From positions 26,012,637-26,076,636 of the forward strand of contig NC_034414.1 in NCBI RefSeq assembly GCF_002078875.1: a DNA stretch of 64,000 nucleotides, in the 5' to 3' direction. Position numbers and translations under genes: made by a program. Under the pieces are notes generated by a model that worked only from the letters and a program-made list of their open reading frames with translations, did not search any database and was not told the origin of the DNA. Below, one piece after another: positions 1 through 14,700 of this stretch; position 1 is the stretch's first letter; each line of letters begins with the position of its first letter. This DNA comes from Numida meleagris (taxonomy: Eukaryota; Chordata; Aves; Galliformes; Numididae).

Positions 1-3000
1 ACACAGTTCCCTTATCTGCTGTTACAATTCCCATCCCAGTATAACTCACCAAATATAGAGAATCTAACTCTTCAAATATATTGAATCAATCCCCAGTGCT
101 TAACTCAGAGTTATAAAGACTTAGAAGTCAGACCTTATGTCTCCTAAATACAGGTGTCGGAATGCTTCGTCAGATCCAGATCACAGCAACTTACAGACAC
201 ACAGAAAAGAACTCCTGAGAGGCATATCTTAAACTGGATCCTCTGCTGTTAATGACTTAACGCTGTTAATGCTGGCAATGACTTCCAGATGTTTCCCTTT
301 AATCTGATGATGACCATATCACAGGCTGGGTGAATTCCGAGGCCAGAAGCCTCCCATGTCAGCTATTACACACGCTACAACTTTCGGCTTCTGTGTTTAT
401 TTGGTCTGAGACCTGATTGTTACCTCATAAACCGGAAACACAAGCCAGGCATTTTAATAATCACTGTTGAAACTACTTAAATATATGAGATTACAAACGC
501 AGGAATTGGTCACCCTGTCCTACGTCAGATAAAAGTCCTGTGGCACGTTTGTGCAATCCTGACGTATCTATTCCCAGAGAAGTCAGTGACACTGTTCACA
601 TGAGTGTGCTCATCCATATGAATAAGAGTTGCCTAACTGGACCCTAAAACTGTTCTATTTCAGTAAAATTCCTTCTGCACTTCTACAGGAATTGTTCTTC
701 AGGAGACTAGAGTGAAACACATATGAAATTCTTGAGTTAAATCAAGTGAAAAGGCAATTATTAAAGCAAAAGAGCATGCCAGATGTGTTTTGAGCAGAGC
801 CCTCTTTCCTTAGCCTTCTCTTCAAAATGAAACAGAAGTCTCATCCCTACTTTAAAACTTTATGAAGAGCAACAAAGCAAATGCTCAGCCCTGTCAGAAA
901 GCCCAGCAGGACACCAAACCCCACATCACTGCCATGGCTGTGGCCTCTGTCAGGTATGTGGCACCTGCTAACTTCAAAGAGCTCTGCAGCCTCAAGGGCG
1001 GGCAGGATTTCATTACGTTACCATGTCTGCTACCTCAGGCAAGGTCAGATGCATAATAAACACTTTCCTTGTACTGTGCATTTCATATTTATTTCATCCA
1101 TTTTAAAATATCCCATAGATAGGTCCTGTTAAAAATCAACAGAACTCACTGGAGTTGACCCAGAATAAAAGCAAATGGAGAAGCAGTGGATCAAGGCCTC
1201 ATTCCTCCCATGAGCTATGTAAAATGTGTGTGGTTCAGAGTACCATTTTCACGTGTTTTTCATTTTTTTCCTGCTTGCAACTCCACGGCTGGAATCTCAC
1301 ATGAGAATAAATCAAAACTTGGAAGCGAAACTGAGTCTAAAATTTCCATAGTTCAGTATGGCTTTTTGTAAAGACCGTGTTAGTCTGTGTTGTTTTGATA
1401 TGATACAGTAACGTGAGTAATCAAAAAAGTTGTGGGTTTTTTTGCCTCTCAACAATGTAGGGCACTACCTACATTTTCCCACCAAGTACCTACATTATCT
1501 TTTTAATTTAAATGGCTATTTACGTTTTGATCATAAACACACAAACATTCCATGAATTGACCCGACATTGACTGGTAACAGAAACTAGTTTCCTTACTGA
1601 GCTATAGCGTGACATAAAACAACTCAGATGTTTGACGTTCACATATTTATCATCATAACTACTAATTGTCATGGCAAAAAAAGAAAGTCAGGTCCTTAAT
1701 GATTTTGTTGCTCGCTCTTGTTTTCTTTTCCTAAAAGGGCAGGAAAAAATGGGCCCTGTGTCCTACTCCATATTGTATTTACTATATTCAGTTCAGTGCT
1801 GCCACCCTAAATACGTTAAAGACAAAAGGCATGAACAAAGGCCAGTGAACGGTACAGCTCTCACCCCTAGAGTCCCATTTGCAAAATGGAAGGCACTAAG
1901 AAAAAGAATTGATCCTGTAAGCAAATGCCGAGTTTACACAATTAAAAACAATGATTTCTGTGATGCTGGCGTACTTCCTTCAGACTGGGAGATTATACAC
2001 AGAAGCCTAAACATCATTTTAAATGTCACTTTTTGAAGAAAATCTGTAGTCAAAGTTTTGCTTGACCGTGGCATTTCACCTTGGCGGAACATAGAAGACA
2101 GCAAGTGGCTCTCGGTTAAAATCAGAGATCAGATGCCATCGATAACAGCAAACCTTCATGAGGCACAGACCAAAATTACCACCATATGGGAAAGCCTCAC
2201 CACAAACCCCCACCAGGATCACGTGCAATCAAAGCTCAAACCAACCAGGCTGGTAAGCCGCCACGTCACCAGTGCAGGGCAAGAGCACCAAGCCAATGGC
2301 AAGTAACTGAAGACAACCCCATTCTGCTGCCACTGCCCCCATTCATCAGCTCAGAACAGCTTATCTGACATTTTCATTTATGCTAATACCTATCAACATG
2401 AATGTCTGCTAATTGCTCAGGAAGTTTTCATTTGCCAAAGAATGCATCCTCAGGTCAGTCTCTATGGAATACATTGGGTTGTTTTGGGTTTTTTGTTTGT
2501 TTGGTTTTTTGCATCTGCACTACTTCTACTGTGAGGATAATGAAACTGGAGAGACAGAATAAGACACATTTACTCCAGTTTTTCATGTTCTCAGGCTGAA
2601 TTTTCAAACACTATTACACAGCGAATGTTAAGTTGTATGAGAGGTCACTATAACGCAAAAAAAAAAAGACTACAAGGAATACTAAAGCACTAAGAAACAC
2701 CAAAAGACCCACTTACATAGCCTTCTTATGAAGGAACAATGCACAAAGCAAGTTGCATCCAAAGAAATCAAAATACAAAAAAAGGGAAGGAATTCAAGAA
2801 TGAGCACGGGCGAAGAACAAACCCGCCCAGATATAGCACAACACCAATAGCACTAAAAGCATCAGAAAAGCAAGGCAATACTTCACCTACAGAGCTGAAG
2901 CTGCAGCTCAGCCTTTCAGTATTCTGTAACTAAGCCAACACAGTTTTCCCCTGAGCCATTGAATTCCCAACATTTTTCTGGTGCTCTACATTCAGCACTG

Positions 3001-4410
3001 GACAGCATTTAATGAAGGGGCAGCTAATTACTACCTACCGTTCTCTCCACTGGCGCTGAGGTGCCCGTAAAAGTCTAGGAAGAACAATACAAGGTAAAGT
3101 TAAGAAAACTAATCTACATGTTCAGCTTTTATTTTTGGCTGATATTTAAAAACATCTCCCATTCAAAACTGTACTCAGGACCATGAGTATTAATGACAGT
3201 CATTAGGTGCTTTACCTGTCACCAAACCCATGCCAACAATTCCATGGAAGCTTCTTGCTTTCATGACATGAATCTTTTCCTTTCAGCAAGCACAGCAAGT
3301 AACGTTGCTAAATGTAACTGGAGAACAGACATGCCACTAGGTTCTGCATGATGCTAGCCTAGGAAAACACTCCTTGCAACCAGAAGAACCAAGGAACAGC
3401 AAACCTGCCTCCTGTGGCTTGTCCATACGCCTAAAACACCTTGTTCTCCGCTGTGGAAAATTAGAATTTCACCCACTTTACACTTGCTATGGGCTTCTTT
3501 TGCTTACCTCATTTGAACTTAAATTTGATCCCATTGCAGCCCCAGTTGCATGTAAGTCCAATGATAAAAGACACTGAGCTGTATGGCTGGCAGAAACTCC
3601 TCATGCATATTAGGGGTGGAGGATTAGGGATTTTATGACCAGGTTCTCCTGCCCCACCCCTTTGTTATTTCCAGTCATTAGGCAGTCCCCTCCCTGCTTC
3701 CTGCAGCCTATTAGAGCACGTCAGCTGAGTCAGCAGAATGAGGAGATTCCTTTTCTACCTACTTTGTGTTTCGGGGTACACGGAAACCCCTGTCTGCTCA
3801 GGGGTTTCTAGAAAATATTACTGCTAATGAAGCTTAACATTTATACAACTGTTAACTCAACTGCCTGTTACTTACTAAATCGCAGCTCTCAGCCCCATCA
3901 CACGTCTACAAGAGTACTGCAGGGCACTGGGAAGAGATCCCAAGAGCTGCTTTCCATACCCTGAACTCCATCAAGCACCTGTAGCAGTAAGCTGTTCAGC
4001 AAGGTAAATTAACTTGGTGCCTCAGCTAAATTATTTGCAGTATACGTTATCTTCTAAAGCTATTTGGATATCTCTGTGTTAGCCTCGGTGACCTCACCAC
4101 ATGCTCAGTATCCTTTGCCTGGATATTTAGTGTATCTGTAGGGAAAAAAAAAAAAATGAATCCTTGCCCAGAAAAGCTTGCAGTTATGTGCAATGAGAGG
4201 AAGGCAGGAGCTACAGGCAGTAGGAGGAACCTGGGGGAGGACAGGTGAGGCAGGAGGAGCCGTGCTTGATGCATAGGCCCAAGGAGTGCTGCCACTCATT
4301 CATCTAGAGAGTTTGCTGCAAAGGGTTCCTGTGTGTGCTCACTCACAGCAGCTCCAGCTAGCATCACAGGGGAAACATCTGGGCCCCAAATCCCTCCTGC
4401 TGCCTCTTTT

Positions 4411-4681
4411 TGATAGGGCAAGCGTGAACAGCATTAAACTAAAGGAGGGTAGACATAGGTTAGATGTTAGGAAGAAAAACTTTACTTTAGGAGTGGTGAG
4501 GCGTTGGCACAGTTGCCCAGAGGGCTATGGGTGCCCAAAATCTGAAGGTGTTCAAAGCCAGGTTGGCTGGGGTCCTGGGCAGTCTGAGTTGGTGGGTGGC
4601 AGCCCTGCCCACAGCAGAGAGTTGGGACTGGGTGATCTTTAAGGTCCCCTCCAACTAAGTCATTCTATATTTCTATGATTT
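4411..4681 (+). mobile_element. CR1 LINE 3' fragment
   Basis: From GATAGGGCAAG through TTAGATGTTAGGAAGAAAA, GTTGCCCAGAG and GGGTGATCTTTAAGGTCCCC to TTTCTATGATT, this follows the 3' end of chicken CR1. It is 5' truncated and diverged. Confidence 0.85.
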
Positions 4682-5410
4682 ACTTGGTGTGCAGTGACTC
4701 ACTGCTTGTAAGGGCAGTGTATTACAGGAGCCCTGAATTAGCATGTGTCTGCAGGCTGGCAGACTTTGGAGTGTGTGACATGAGATTCTTCCTCTGCCAC
4801 ACTCCTTCCTGTCTCCCTGCTTGATGACAGGGGGAGGGTAGTACTAACACTTGCATCACAGAACACCCAAGTAGGGCACAGGGCATGTAGTAAGGAAAGG
4901 ATCAGTATCTGAAACATAATTTTAAATCAGCCTCTTTCATACAGATGGATAATCCACTTCTTCCTTAACTTCTGCATTTGTTACTTTTTATCTGTGTTAA
5001 ATGCTTATGAACAAATCCAGGCAGAGCGCTCACAGTTGAGAGTCATCCATTTATGTTCTCGCAGAACTAGTCTTCCCAGCTTTAGAAAGAAGAATGTTTT
5101 CCTGGAGAAATTCCAAAATTAAAAAATAAAGTAGGAATCTGCTGTAATTAAAAAAAAAAAAACACCCACCACACCTCTGTAAAACATTCTTTATCAAATG
5201 AAAGGGGATCAGTCATTCAGCCCAGTTTCCCCAGCTCACCCCAGCAGATGCTATCCTGGAGAAAGTCACTCAGAGGAAATCTACCCTCTCTTCATGCAAT
5301 CAGAACCCATTACTTAGTTCATTTCTTAGCCACAAAACAGAGAAGCCCCTTGGTACCACCCCAGCTATTTCATAGCCATTGCAAGACTGCCCTATCATTT
5401 CTTCCACAGA

Positions 5411-5520
5411 AACATAGAATCACCAAGGTTGGAAAAGACTCCCAAGATCATCTGCATAAACTACCCACCTACCACCAACATTCCCCAATTAAACCATGTC
5501 CCTTAGTACTACATCTAAAA
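5411..5520 (-). mobile_element. CR1 LINE fragment
   Basis: ACATAGAATCACCAAGGTTGG followed by AAAGACTCCCAAGATCATC and CCATGTCCCTTAGTAC is the reverse complement of a CR1 3' end. The same subfamily occurs at 23869-24320. The copy is short and its inner end is indistinct. Confidence 0.75.
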
Positions 5521-8500
5521 ATGGGATACCACCTCTTCATAATTTGGAGTATTACATTCATTGCATCTTCATTGCTGAACAGCTTAATATTCAAATAGCT
5601 TTCTCTAAATAGTATAATTATTCCCACATCCAAAACATGCTCCTAAGTACCTCCTTCCTCTCCTACTCACAACCATCACCAAGTTTTGAAGCTGAGGTAG
5701 CCTTCCCTTAAACATTGTTTATCCCAGACATACGAGAAGACAGGAAGAGAACTTTGAAAGCTTTGTAAAAGTCAAGAGTTATGATCAACAGATACTGATT
5801 AACGATAGAATGAAACACTACTTATAACACCTGTAACAGAACATTCTTCTCATCACTGAGGCAGCTTTGTCTGCTGATCACAGTTCTCATGGGAAGGTAA
5901 TACTGCAGGGCCTATACAATCCGTGTCCAAACAAATTCTGGTTTTGCAGTCTGACCCATGGCTGTGTTAGAGAGTTAGAAATGTGTTCCAAGATTGTGAT
6001 TTCAAAAAAGATTTCTACTTCAAAGTGTAATTATCGTGCTGGGGCTTTTATATTTTTCTTGAATTCTTTTCAAATCATGGAGACTTACAATGGTAGCCAT
6101 CAAGCCTACAGCAAGTAAATTTGTGGGAGAAATTACTCAAAGTCTAGTAAGCCATATGTTGGAACCATACAGATTTTTTCTTTAGCTACGACATTTCCAG
6201 AGTCAATAATTCAAAACAAGTAGTGTTCTCCATATAGATGCCACTTACACTCTTTTTTCACTTTTTAAAGACTAGAGAGACTGATGGGAAAACACAAAGT
6301 AGTCTTTAAAGCTCTGAGCAATGTAAAGGAAAGTAAAAAGGAAGATATAATTTTCCTGTGCTCTCCATCTGCTTTGAAGTACACATCTACATACACATGC
6401 TTTTGTATTTCCGTCTCAATTAAAGACAAGTGGAGCAAATATACATATCTTGCCAATCTGATGCAGTCGAAATTCATTTAAACTGCCTTATTGCAAACAC
6501 TACCTTCCCCAAAAGATACGCAACGATCTAGATATCATAAGTGCAGTAAGTTGCAGGTTCCAATAAGTTGCAGTAATAGCAGTATCCAACATCCTATGAT
6601 TATCTCATATACTCCTTCGTCACCTTCTGATCATCTAGGACTACATAAATGTATGACTAATGGGGGATTTCATATTATTACAAGAGAAAAGTACAATTGT
6701 ACCGCCTTCGTAATGACCTCTCATCACTTAAGCACCTTGACTAGTGTTTAAATTAAACCAGAAAGGTAGTTCAATACCCAAAAACAAGCTGGAAGTGTTT
6801 CAAAATGACAGTGAGATGTCTTAATAGAAAAGAAATATTCAAAGGTAACAAATGACACAAATTAACAAGTAAATAAATACAGTGTCAGGTCTACAGCTGG
6901 GGGATCTTCTCTGGCTCTAGCCTTTCCATCTTTCTTTTTTCATACACAGATCTGTAAGCTGTACAATCTGCACAGACCTTCACCTGTCAATCAAGCAAGA
7001 GAGGCAGCAGTTCAAAATCAAATTTCAGTTGCACAGTGGAGCTAAGTGGTATAATCTCTGCATGTGAGAAGACTTAACTGTGGATGAATAGTGACACCCC
7101 CTTCCCCATAGTCTCAGATTTCAGTCTGTGAAACATACATCTTCGAAATACTTACTCTGCCATACTCTACAATACCCTCAAAGTGAAGGCTAGAGAACTC
7201 ATTCCATCCGTGCCCATGCTTTCCTCTTCTGTCAGGTGGGAAACATAGGACCTGCATGGTAGACTGCATGCAAGCCTTCATAGGTGTTGAGCCATAAGAG
7301 AGAGATATGGAGGCTGCCTGTTAGCTAAAAAGAAATCTGGTGTCAGGATCACAACGCTTTTCAGTATCAGGGACAGAAGTCTGATTAGAAAACACCCAGA
7401 ATCAGAGGTATAACTTTACAGAAGCAAGAAGTGAGCTCCACTCAATCAGTAATAGCATGACTTTGGGGAGGTGCTGACTGAATAGGGAATTTTGCAAAGG
7501 AAACAATTATTTTTTCTTTAAAACACATTTATAAAAATTAATTTCTAAACAAGTTATTTTGCACTAGAAATCATGCAATTTTTTTTAAAGTTTCACTTTT
7601 TCCGAAGTTGATGTGTTAAGATCTTTCAGTACTGTCTGATTTTTCTTTCTTTCCTTAACCTAAGCGTGATGAACCAAATTGCTAAAGGTTTTCAAACAAC
7701 CTAAAGGTGACCTGGTGCAGAGGCTAAAAAAGAAAGTCTGAAAAAGTATATATCACCCACTTGTAAGCAGGAGAGAACTTCAATCTTAATGTGAATTCAA
7801 ATCCCTGAGAATTAAAAGTGCAAATGCACAGTCATTGCAAAGAGAAATCACATCAGCTGATGAGGGGTAGAGGGGATTGTATTTTTACTGAGGCACTATC
7901 CTGATTATGACACATATGAAGGAGGATTCTGCCTTCCAAAAACTATTGAGAAACTTGTTTAAAAATTATTTCACATGTCCTTGACATCCTTTGAAGAGAT
8001 AAAGATCTCACTCCTCCTACTCACTCACAGGAAGTAACTGGATGCTTCTCCCATTCAAAAATCAGTGAAGTGTTGGCATATCCATCCTCAGTATATGCAA
8101 TACAGGCTTCAGCATGTTACAAAATTTCAAGTCCCAGCCCTGTCTCAAAAGCTGAGATCACAACCATCATCTCTAACTCTCCCCATGCTATGTAGATTTG
8201 AGCATCCAGCAGCACCTCTCCCTCTCTCTCAGCCTGAGATCATTGAACCTTTCCAAGTTTATTCAACACTTCGGAAACCATTGAAACAATGTTTTTTCTT
8301 CCCTAACCCTCTCAGACTAGAGGTGTGAAGAACCTCTCTGCGTCAGCTAATGAGCTAGTAATTCCTGCAGGGTAAGCGTGGCAAGACACATAGCCTAGGA
8401 CCTTCACAGAGAAATCTAGAGCCCAACTGAGACCAAACCAATACTCAAAACATCACAAAGTCACTTCACGTCATGAGCTAATTAAGGGGTTAACTTCACC

Positions 8501-11385
8501 TACGGTCAGCCTGAGAAATGTCTGAGTCCCAGCAGACTATAAATACTCACAGCTAAATGCTTCCAGTAGAATGCCATCACATTTAGTAGAGCTTGTGTGA
8601 CAGGTCACAAACAAGTGTTACCAAAAAAAGAAATTGTTGACCTGCCTGGACCCAGATTAGAACAATTACACCTATGCTGAATCACTTCAAAAATCCAGCC
8701 AATACATCAGCACATTACTAGTGCATTTGCAGGCCAGTACATCACTAGGCCTCAACTCCCATTAAAAAACGTGTATGTATATCCACGCTAGTGATACTGA
8801 TCTTGTTCTTGCTTTGTTATTTTTGATTTACATTTAAACAAACATTGCTTCCCTTCTACTTTTACACTGCCTTTCACCATAGCACCACAAGGAGGGCTCA
8901 GGTATTGCTGTAATACAATAGTACAAATCAGTTTCAACAGAAAACCTTTTTTTCCCCAGACAAGAAGTCAAATGAGCCTATTGTAGAGGAAATTCATAAG
9001 CCACTAGAGAAAATTTACCAAATGTTGTGAGCCCAGGGAAAATGTTAACCTCATATATAATGTTGGATCCTTGGAGCCAGATCCTTAGGCGAACACCAGC
9101 ATTTGACTGACTTTCCGTCAAGTCTAAATATTAAGCTGCTGAAGCTAAACAATTTGGATAGCATAAGATTTTCAGTGGCTTGTTTAGCAGACCCAGATTT
9201 CTTAAAATTGGCTCCCTTTCTACAGCTCATTCTAAACCATCCTAATTTTCTGGACCTACTGCCAAATATGCACATCAACACATCACCACCACACCTTGGG
9301 TGAGTAAAGCTCCAGGCCCAATGCCAAGTGTTGCAACCACCAGCAACTGGTTGGTGGAATACCCCAGCACAAAAAGCACTGCCTGTGTTACATCTTCCTG
9401 GAACTGTGAAAAGGATTCTTCAAAATAATTAACATACATTGTAAGCGGATTGCAATATATATATGTACACATATAAGATTTTTTTAATCCTGCATCATTA
9501 TTTAAAAATAAATTTATGAAACAATTGAACTGTTAGAGAGACATCCTCCCTGTCTCCTTTGCTCACAGAAAACTGTTGCCATCTTGCTGGTAAAGTTCAC
9601 AGAGTTGAAAATGAAAGATCTTAGCAACAACTGAGGAAAAAAGTTCTTGAACACAGCCATCCCAGAACCATGCAAGGGAGTCCAAGTGATTGCTGCCAAT
9701 AGTTTCCTTTCTGAAGAGAAACTTCTGGTTTGACTCACATAGCAGCAAAGCTTGACAGGAGATAACTACCAATGAACGTGAACTGATGCATAGAAAATAG
9801 GACTTGCTCAGAAGTAACCAAGTATGTTGTTATCTCCTACCTAATAAAAAAAAAAGGAGATGTCTAAGACTGGGTGACAGAGACCATTACATTCCAAGCA
9901 TGGCACGTGAGATGGAGGTACCAGGTACCTTTTGCCCAGAGCAGTGTCAGCTTACTGCTAGCATACCACTCTGCTGGCATACAGATGAATGCTGTTCCTT
10001 CTTTTTGTGAAACTCACATCAGTGTATCAATGAGATGATGGCAAAGTGGAGAAGAAAAAACTGATAGAAATTTAGATACGGAATGCAGTGTTGGCAAAGC
10101 ACTGCACTCCCTTTTACTGAATAAATACTTAGGCATTTGCAAGTACCAGTAATTTGGACTTCTAAACCTCTCATTATCATCTCAGTCATCTTGGCTTTAA
10201 GAGAAGAATTTCCTGCAATTTTTTTTTTTATTTTTTTTTAGTCTTCCAGCTGAATTGGCCGTTTTTCTTTTATCCTTCCTTAAAGGTAATTTGCAAAGCT
10301 CAGGTTGTTTTTGTCCTTTCAATATTTGGTTCATCAGTATCAGAAACAAAAAGCACTTTCTCCCAGATAAAATCACTAGATGAGCTGAGTTTGTAGAACT
10401 TAATAAAATTGCATACTTTTGTGTTTGCATTGTACGACTAATTTTTAATAGGCTCATGCATGTTATTTTCCATTTGAATGGTAGCTATCACACTGTACAT
10501 TACTATACACAAGAGAAAATAAGTTCTTAGAATGACCTATAAATGTTTTTTCTTAAACAGACATTTGTCTAAAACATGTATGAAAATCTTGTGCACACTT
10601 CTCTGTATGTTTTGGATATGTGGGAATAAAACTGTAGCAGCAGCTACACACTGTCATAATGTTGACAAAGTCAATGGAGCTGTTATTATGAGTTTTGTCA
10701 CCATCATACACATATAAGAAGATTAATAAATGAGTATGAGATTATGGCCAAAGGCTAGGTTGCTGAGCTATTTTTCCAAGTCCATTAAGTGTAGGATTCA
10801 AAACTCAGCTTCAAAATCCAGGCAGCAGGCAGTAGTGCAGAAAAAAGCCCCCCAAAAAATGGATGCAGCTAGATGATTTTTATAATGGAGTTGTCAGAAT
10901 AATCAGCTTATATATTATATGTTAATCACTCTGGAATAGTAATCACTCAAAAATTTAGACTCAATGCAATGACGGCCAGAATCATAAATTCACTGAAGGT
11001 TCAACTTCTGCCTGAAAGGTGGCAACTGAGAAAATAGAGGTCATCATGTGCAGTTCCATTCTACCATTTTCAGTATTCATTTTCCACATGCAAGCATCTT
11101 TTGGTGTCTAGTTTGCTTCTGTCACAAGCAGAGCTCTTTGAGCAAGGGAAGGCTTTGCTTCACCTTTGCTTTAGTCTCTGGATCAAAGACCACATACTGC
11201 TAAGAGCTGCATCTAAATTTGGAACAGACTTTTGTGGGGTTGAAACATAGCTCCCTTTATCTCTGTAAGTGCCCTCCCATTCACTGGGACACTAGGGACA
11301 GTTTTACAAACTAATAATGATTTGCCTATGACCAATGCCAAAACCAGCATTAATCCTACCACACAGTGCTGAATAAAACACATGA

Positions 11386-11407
11386 TTTTTTTTTTTTTTT
11401 TTTTTTT
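11386..11407. repeat. T tract of 22 bases
   Basis: Uninterrupted run of 22 T on the plus strand, about 125 bases past the PLA2G4E stop codon. On the transcript strand it is an A run in the 3' UTR. It may be a retroposon tail, but no body was recognised. Confidence 0.8.
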
Positions 11408-11532
11408 AAGTTAACATGAAGGTTCATCTTGTACAGATTCATGTTGCCTGGATATCTATTAGTCCATTATCAAAACATTTGTATATCTCCTGATGGGAAT
11501 TGTCCAAATATAATTTAAGAGAGTTCAGATGA

Positions 11533-11753
11533 CTAAGGTGGTGAACAATTTTTAAGCCGTTTCTTCCGTTCCACTGCAGTTTGCAAAGCCCGAAGAATTA
11601 AATGTTTGTTATTCAGGATGTTGTAGTTGCAGAGGTTCAACAGCTTGTTGAAATTCCCTTCAGTATATGTAAGCTGACCAGTGCCGTAGGGAGCAAAACA
11701 GTTGGACACATCTACTCTTCCCTGCTCCATCTCTGCAGGACTGCGCTCCACAT
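11533..11753 (-). other. PLA2G4E: PLA2G4E terminal coding exon with basic tail
   Basis: Begins [15 protein letters not shown], continues [14 protein letters not shown] and YNILNNK, and ends [14 protein letters not shown] with stop TAG at 11533-11535. The basic cluster RKKRLK near the C-terminus corresponds to the polybasic tail reported to direct mammalian PLA2G4E to membranes. PLA2G4F in this window ends [14 protein letters not shown] and so has a weaker basic run. Confidence 0.88.
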
Positions 11754-14700
11754 CTGCAATGAACACATAGGAAAGTTCAGACAGCAAGGCTACTGCAATG
11801 GAAAACTCCTACCACGCAAGGCAAAATACACAGTGATAGCCCCAGGAAACGGAATTCTCTCAGGAAAATGGATAAAGATTTAAGTGCCGTAACTATACTG
11901 CCTCTGCTGCAATAATAATATCCAGTACTTTGCTGATCGGCCTCAATAGCCGCTGATCCACAACTGATAGGCAGAACCACTCTGTCATGCAAAATACCTT
12001 CCTCTTGAAATTAGTTTTCCATGAGAATATTTCACTTTTGCAGATTGAGAACTTTGTCTTTTTAGCTTTCCCTTTGGGTGTGCAGAGATGACAGCTCCTT
12101 TGCTACCAGCTGGTGGAAAATGACACCAGAATACCCTTGGAAGGGGAATTCTCCCTAAGGTGCCCGAGATAAACTGTTCTCTAAATAGATGCAACAGAAT
12201 GCAGGGTGAAGTTAATGAGGTTTCTCCAGTGAGTCAGTTCATGAACTTTGTTCATTATTTTGAGGAAAGATTCCTCTTTCACTAAATTGGGAACAATAAA
12301 ATCAGAGATGATGCACACAAAAGTATTGGTAAAATGAAACTGAATTTGACAAGTGATTTTTCTAGTGAAACAGATTAATCACTATTTATTCTACTGTTGA
12401 ACAAAAGAAAATAACCTGGCAGCTTTTCAGAAATGATAGATAAACTAGCTTGTTACCCTGGCAAATCCTTCTCTTTGTTATGTTTTCCACACTTTCTATT
12501 CTCAATTATTTTTTTCATTTAAACCAAGAAATTAGAGGGTTCTTATCATGTTGACTGTGGATACCATTAGTATCTCTTTATCATCATATTGTTAAGAGAT
12601 AGCGTCAGTGTATCTGTAAGTGGATATAACTTTACTAGCTGCCTCCTGTCCTTAGACTATTAAGGAAAGCATCCAGTCCCAGATAGCAAAAAATAAATTT
12701 TGCTTCAATGTACAGTCTTTAATGCTACTAATTCTGAAGCCTTTCTGTTCAGTCTCTGATTAGTTGACCAAAATTATATCCGTCACACTGGGATTGTAAA
12801 TACGGTGACTAAGCCAAGCGAGAACATTCCAGTCTCTTGTTTTAGAAAAGTGATAAATTCAATGCATAATTTGGATTAAAAAAATAAATTAAGAAAAGGA
12901 ACCACATCAAGACCAAGATCAGTTATTGATTAATGCTTGAACTTACTTGGTGCCTTGTATGTTTGGAAGGTATCACACACAAGTGGGAAATAGACCAAGA
13001 TTGGTGCCTCTAAGCTGTCCTCAAACACATAGCACTCCTTCAGATGCTCCCGATCCTCATGGCTAAGTTCTGTGCAGGGAAATGGGATCCCTTGCTCTAA
13101 ACAGTACTCTGAGAATAGGTCCAGTGGCTGGATCAACAAAGAGAAAAACTGAAGCACAAGGAGGTTGACATACAGTTACCAAAGCCCATAACAGGCATTT
13201 TTGTGTTAGCAAATCTGTGATTAATATGTTTATAAATAAGGGTAATTATGGACTGCAACATGTATGCTCTCCTGAGTTTAATATATCCTAGGTGACATAA
13301 ATTTGGTTGATAACACTGAACATTTTTGAAAGAAGATTGCTGTTCTCTGAAACTGATTTGAAATTCAAGACTTTTTTTGTGATTCAGTAAGCATAGTAAT
13401 TCAGATTAGGAAACTGTGATTACACAGGGTGTCTTGCAGAACATAGGTTCTTGCATGTCCACATTCAGTGCACTAAACAATGTCTTCACGCCCTGATACA
13501 AATAGTTTATATTAACTTCTATCACACAACCCACAGTGTTCCTTCAAACAGCAAAGCAAAAAGCCTAACAAGCTTGTGCAAACACAAAGTCAAACAAAAA
13601 AGAAATTCCAAATTCTCATTCAAAAATGACGAAATCAAGTAATAACCAATTACATTTTAAAAGTTATTTATCTAAACATTGGGGAACCTAGTACCACAGT
13701 GACAAAGCTGCACAGGTGCACAGAATGGGTAATCTTCTATGTGTCTCTGTCTATCCCTCTGCCCCAGAAACCTTCTGAAAATAACCCCAAGATCAATATA
13801 GTCATTTTGCTCATGATATTGAGTAGTATCACGAATGTGATTATTTAAATTTATCAAAATACCATTTTCTGAAGGAAAAAAAGAGAGAGGTGATAAATTC
13901 ATCTGCTGGAGTCATACAGATAAAGAATCACTGTTTCAAAACATCACCAGAGTCTGCGATCCTCCGCTGTAATTTAAATGCAAAATGACATCCACTTTCC
14001 TTTCCGGCCTCAAAATGGGTGGGCAGCTGGTATTGATGAAGAAAGCTGTATCTACCAGCTTGAGGTAGTCACCCATTGCATTCAGTTGGTTGGGAGAAGA
14101 ATCAAGCACTGTGTCTGAAAGTCAAAAACTTACACTAGCAATTAATTACGGAAGGAGCAAGCCCATTTCTTTCCAAATCAGCATAACAAAGAAAGGACAG
14201 AGACCACACTTATCTTAGGCTTTGACATCATTTTAGCCTCTATGGATCAGGCTTGAGATCAGTAAGAGGGAGCAGTTTTGAGACTCAGCTTCATTCAAAA
14301 AGACATGCTAGGCTGCATTTTCAACTGGTGTAAACATGTGGCTACTTTTTGAGCTTCTGTGGTAGTTACTAGGGATTCTTTCCTAGGAACTGAAGCAAAC
14401 CCTGTTGTGGCTTCTTCAAGACAGAAATGAGACTAGAGGTAAATAACCTGGGGCAAACTAATTCCACCAAGAGCTTCCCAGTCTGTGCAGTTACTTAACT
14501 TGTTATAACAATATTAATCAGAATCTGCCTTTATGCTAAATTTTATCAAATATTTGTCCTCATCAGTTATCAGCACTCAAATGATCTTTAAAAATGCATC
14601 TAAAACCAGGTGCCCTTACCTTTCCACATGCAGAAGTTTTCATTCTCTAAATACTTGTTATGTAGCTGCAAGCCCTTGATGAAATTATGATAGTATGAAA

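Larger units (their letters stand above)
1..11532. other. Non-coding stretch downstream of PLA2G4E
   Basis: No exon of the phospholipase family or of any other recognised protein was found on either strand. The open frames here are short, overlapping and lack conserved motifs. The stretch includes the PLA2G4E 3' UTR, whose end I cannot place: no AATAAA or ATTAAA was found on the minus strand within 1 kb of the stop, and the first ATTAAA is at 10444-10449. It also holds two CR1 fragments (4411-4681 and 5411-5520) and a 22-base T tract at 11386-11407. Confidence 0.6.
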
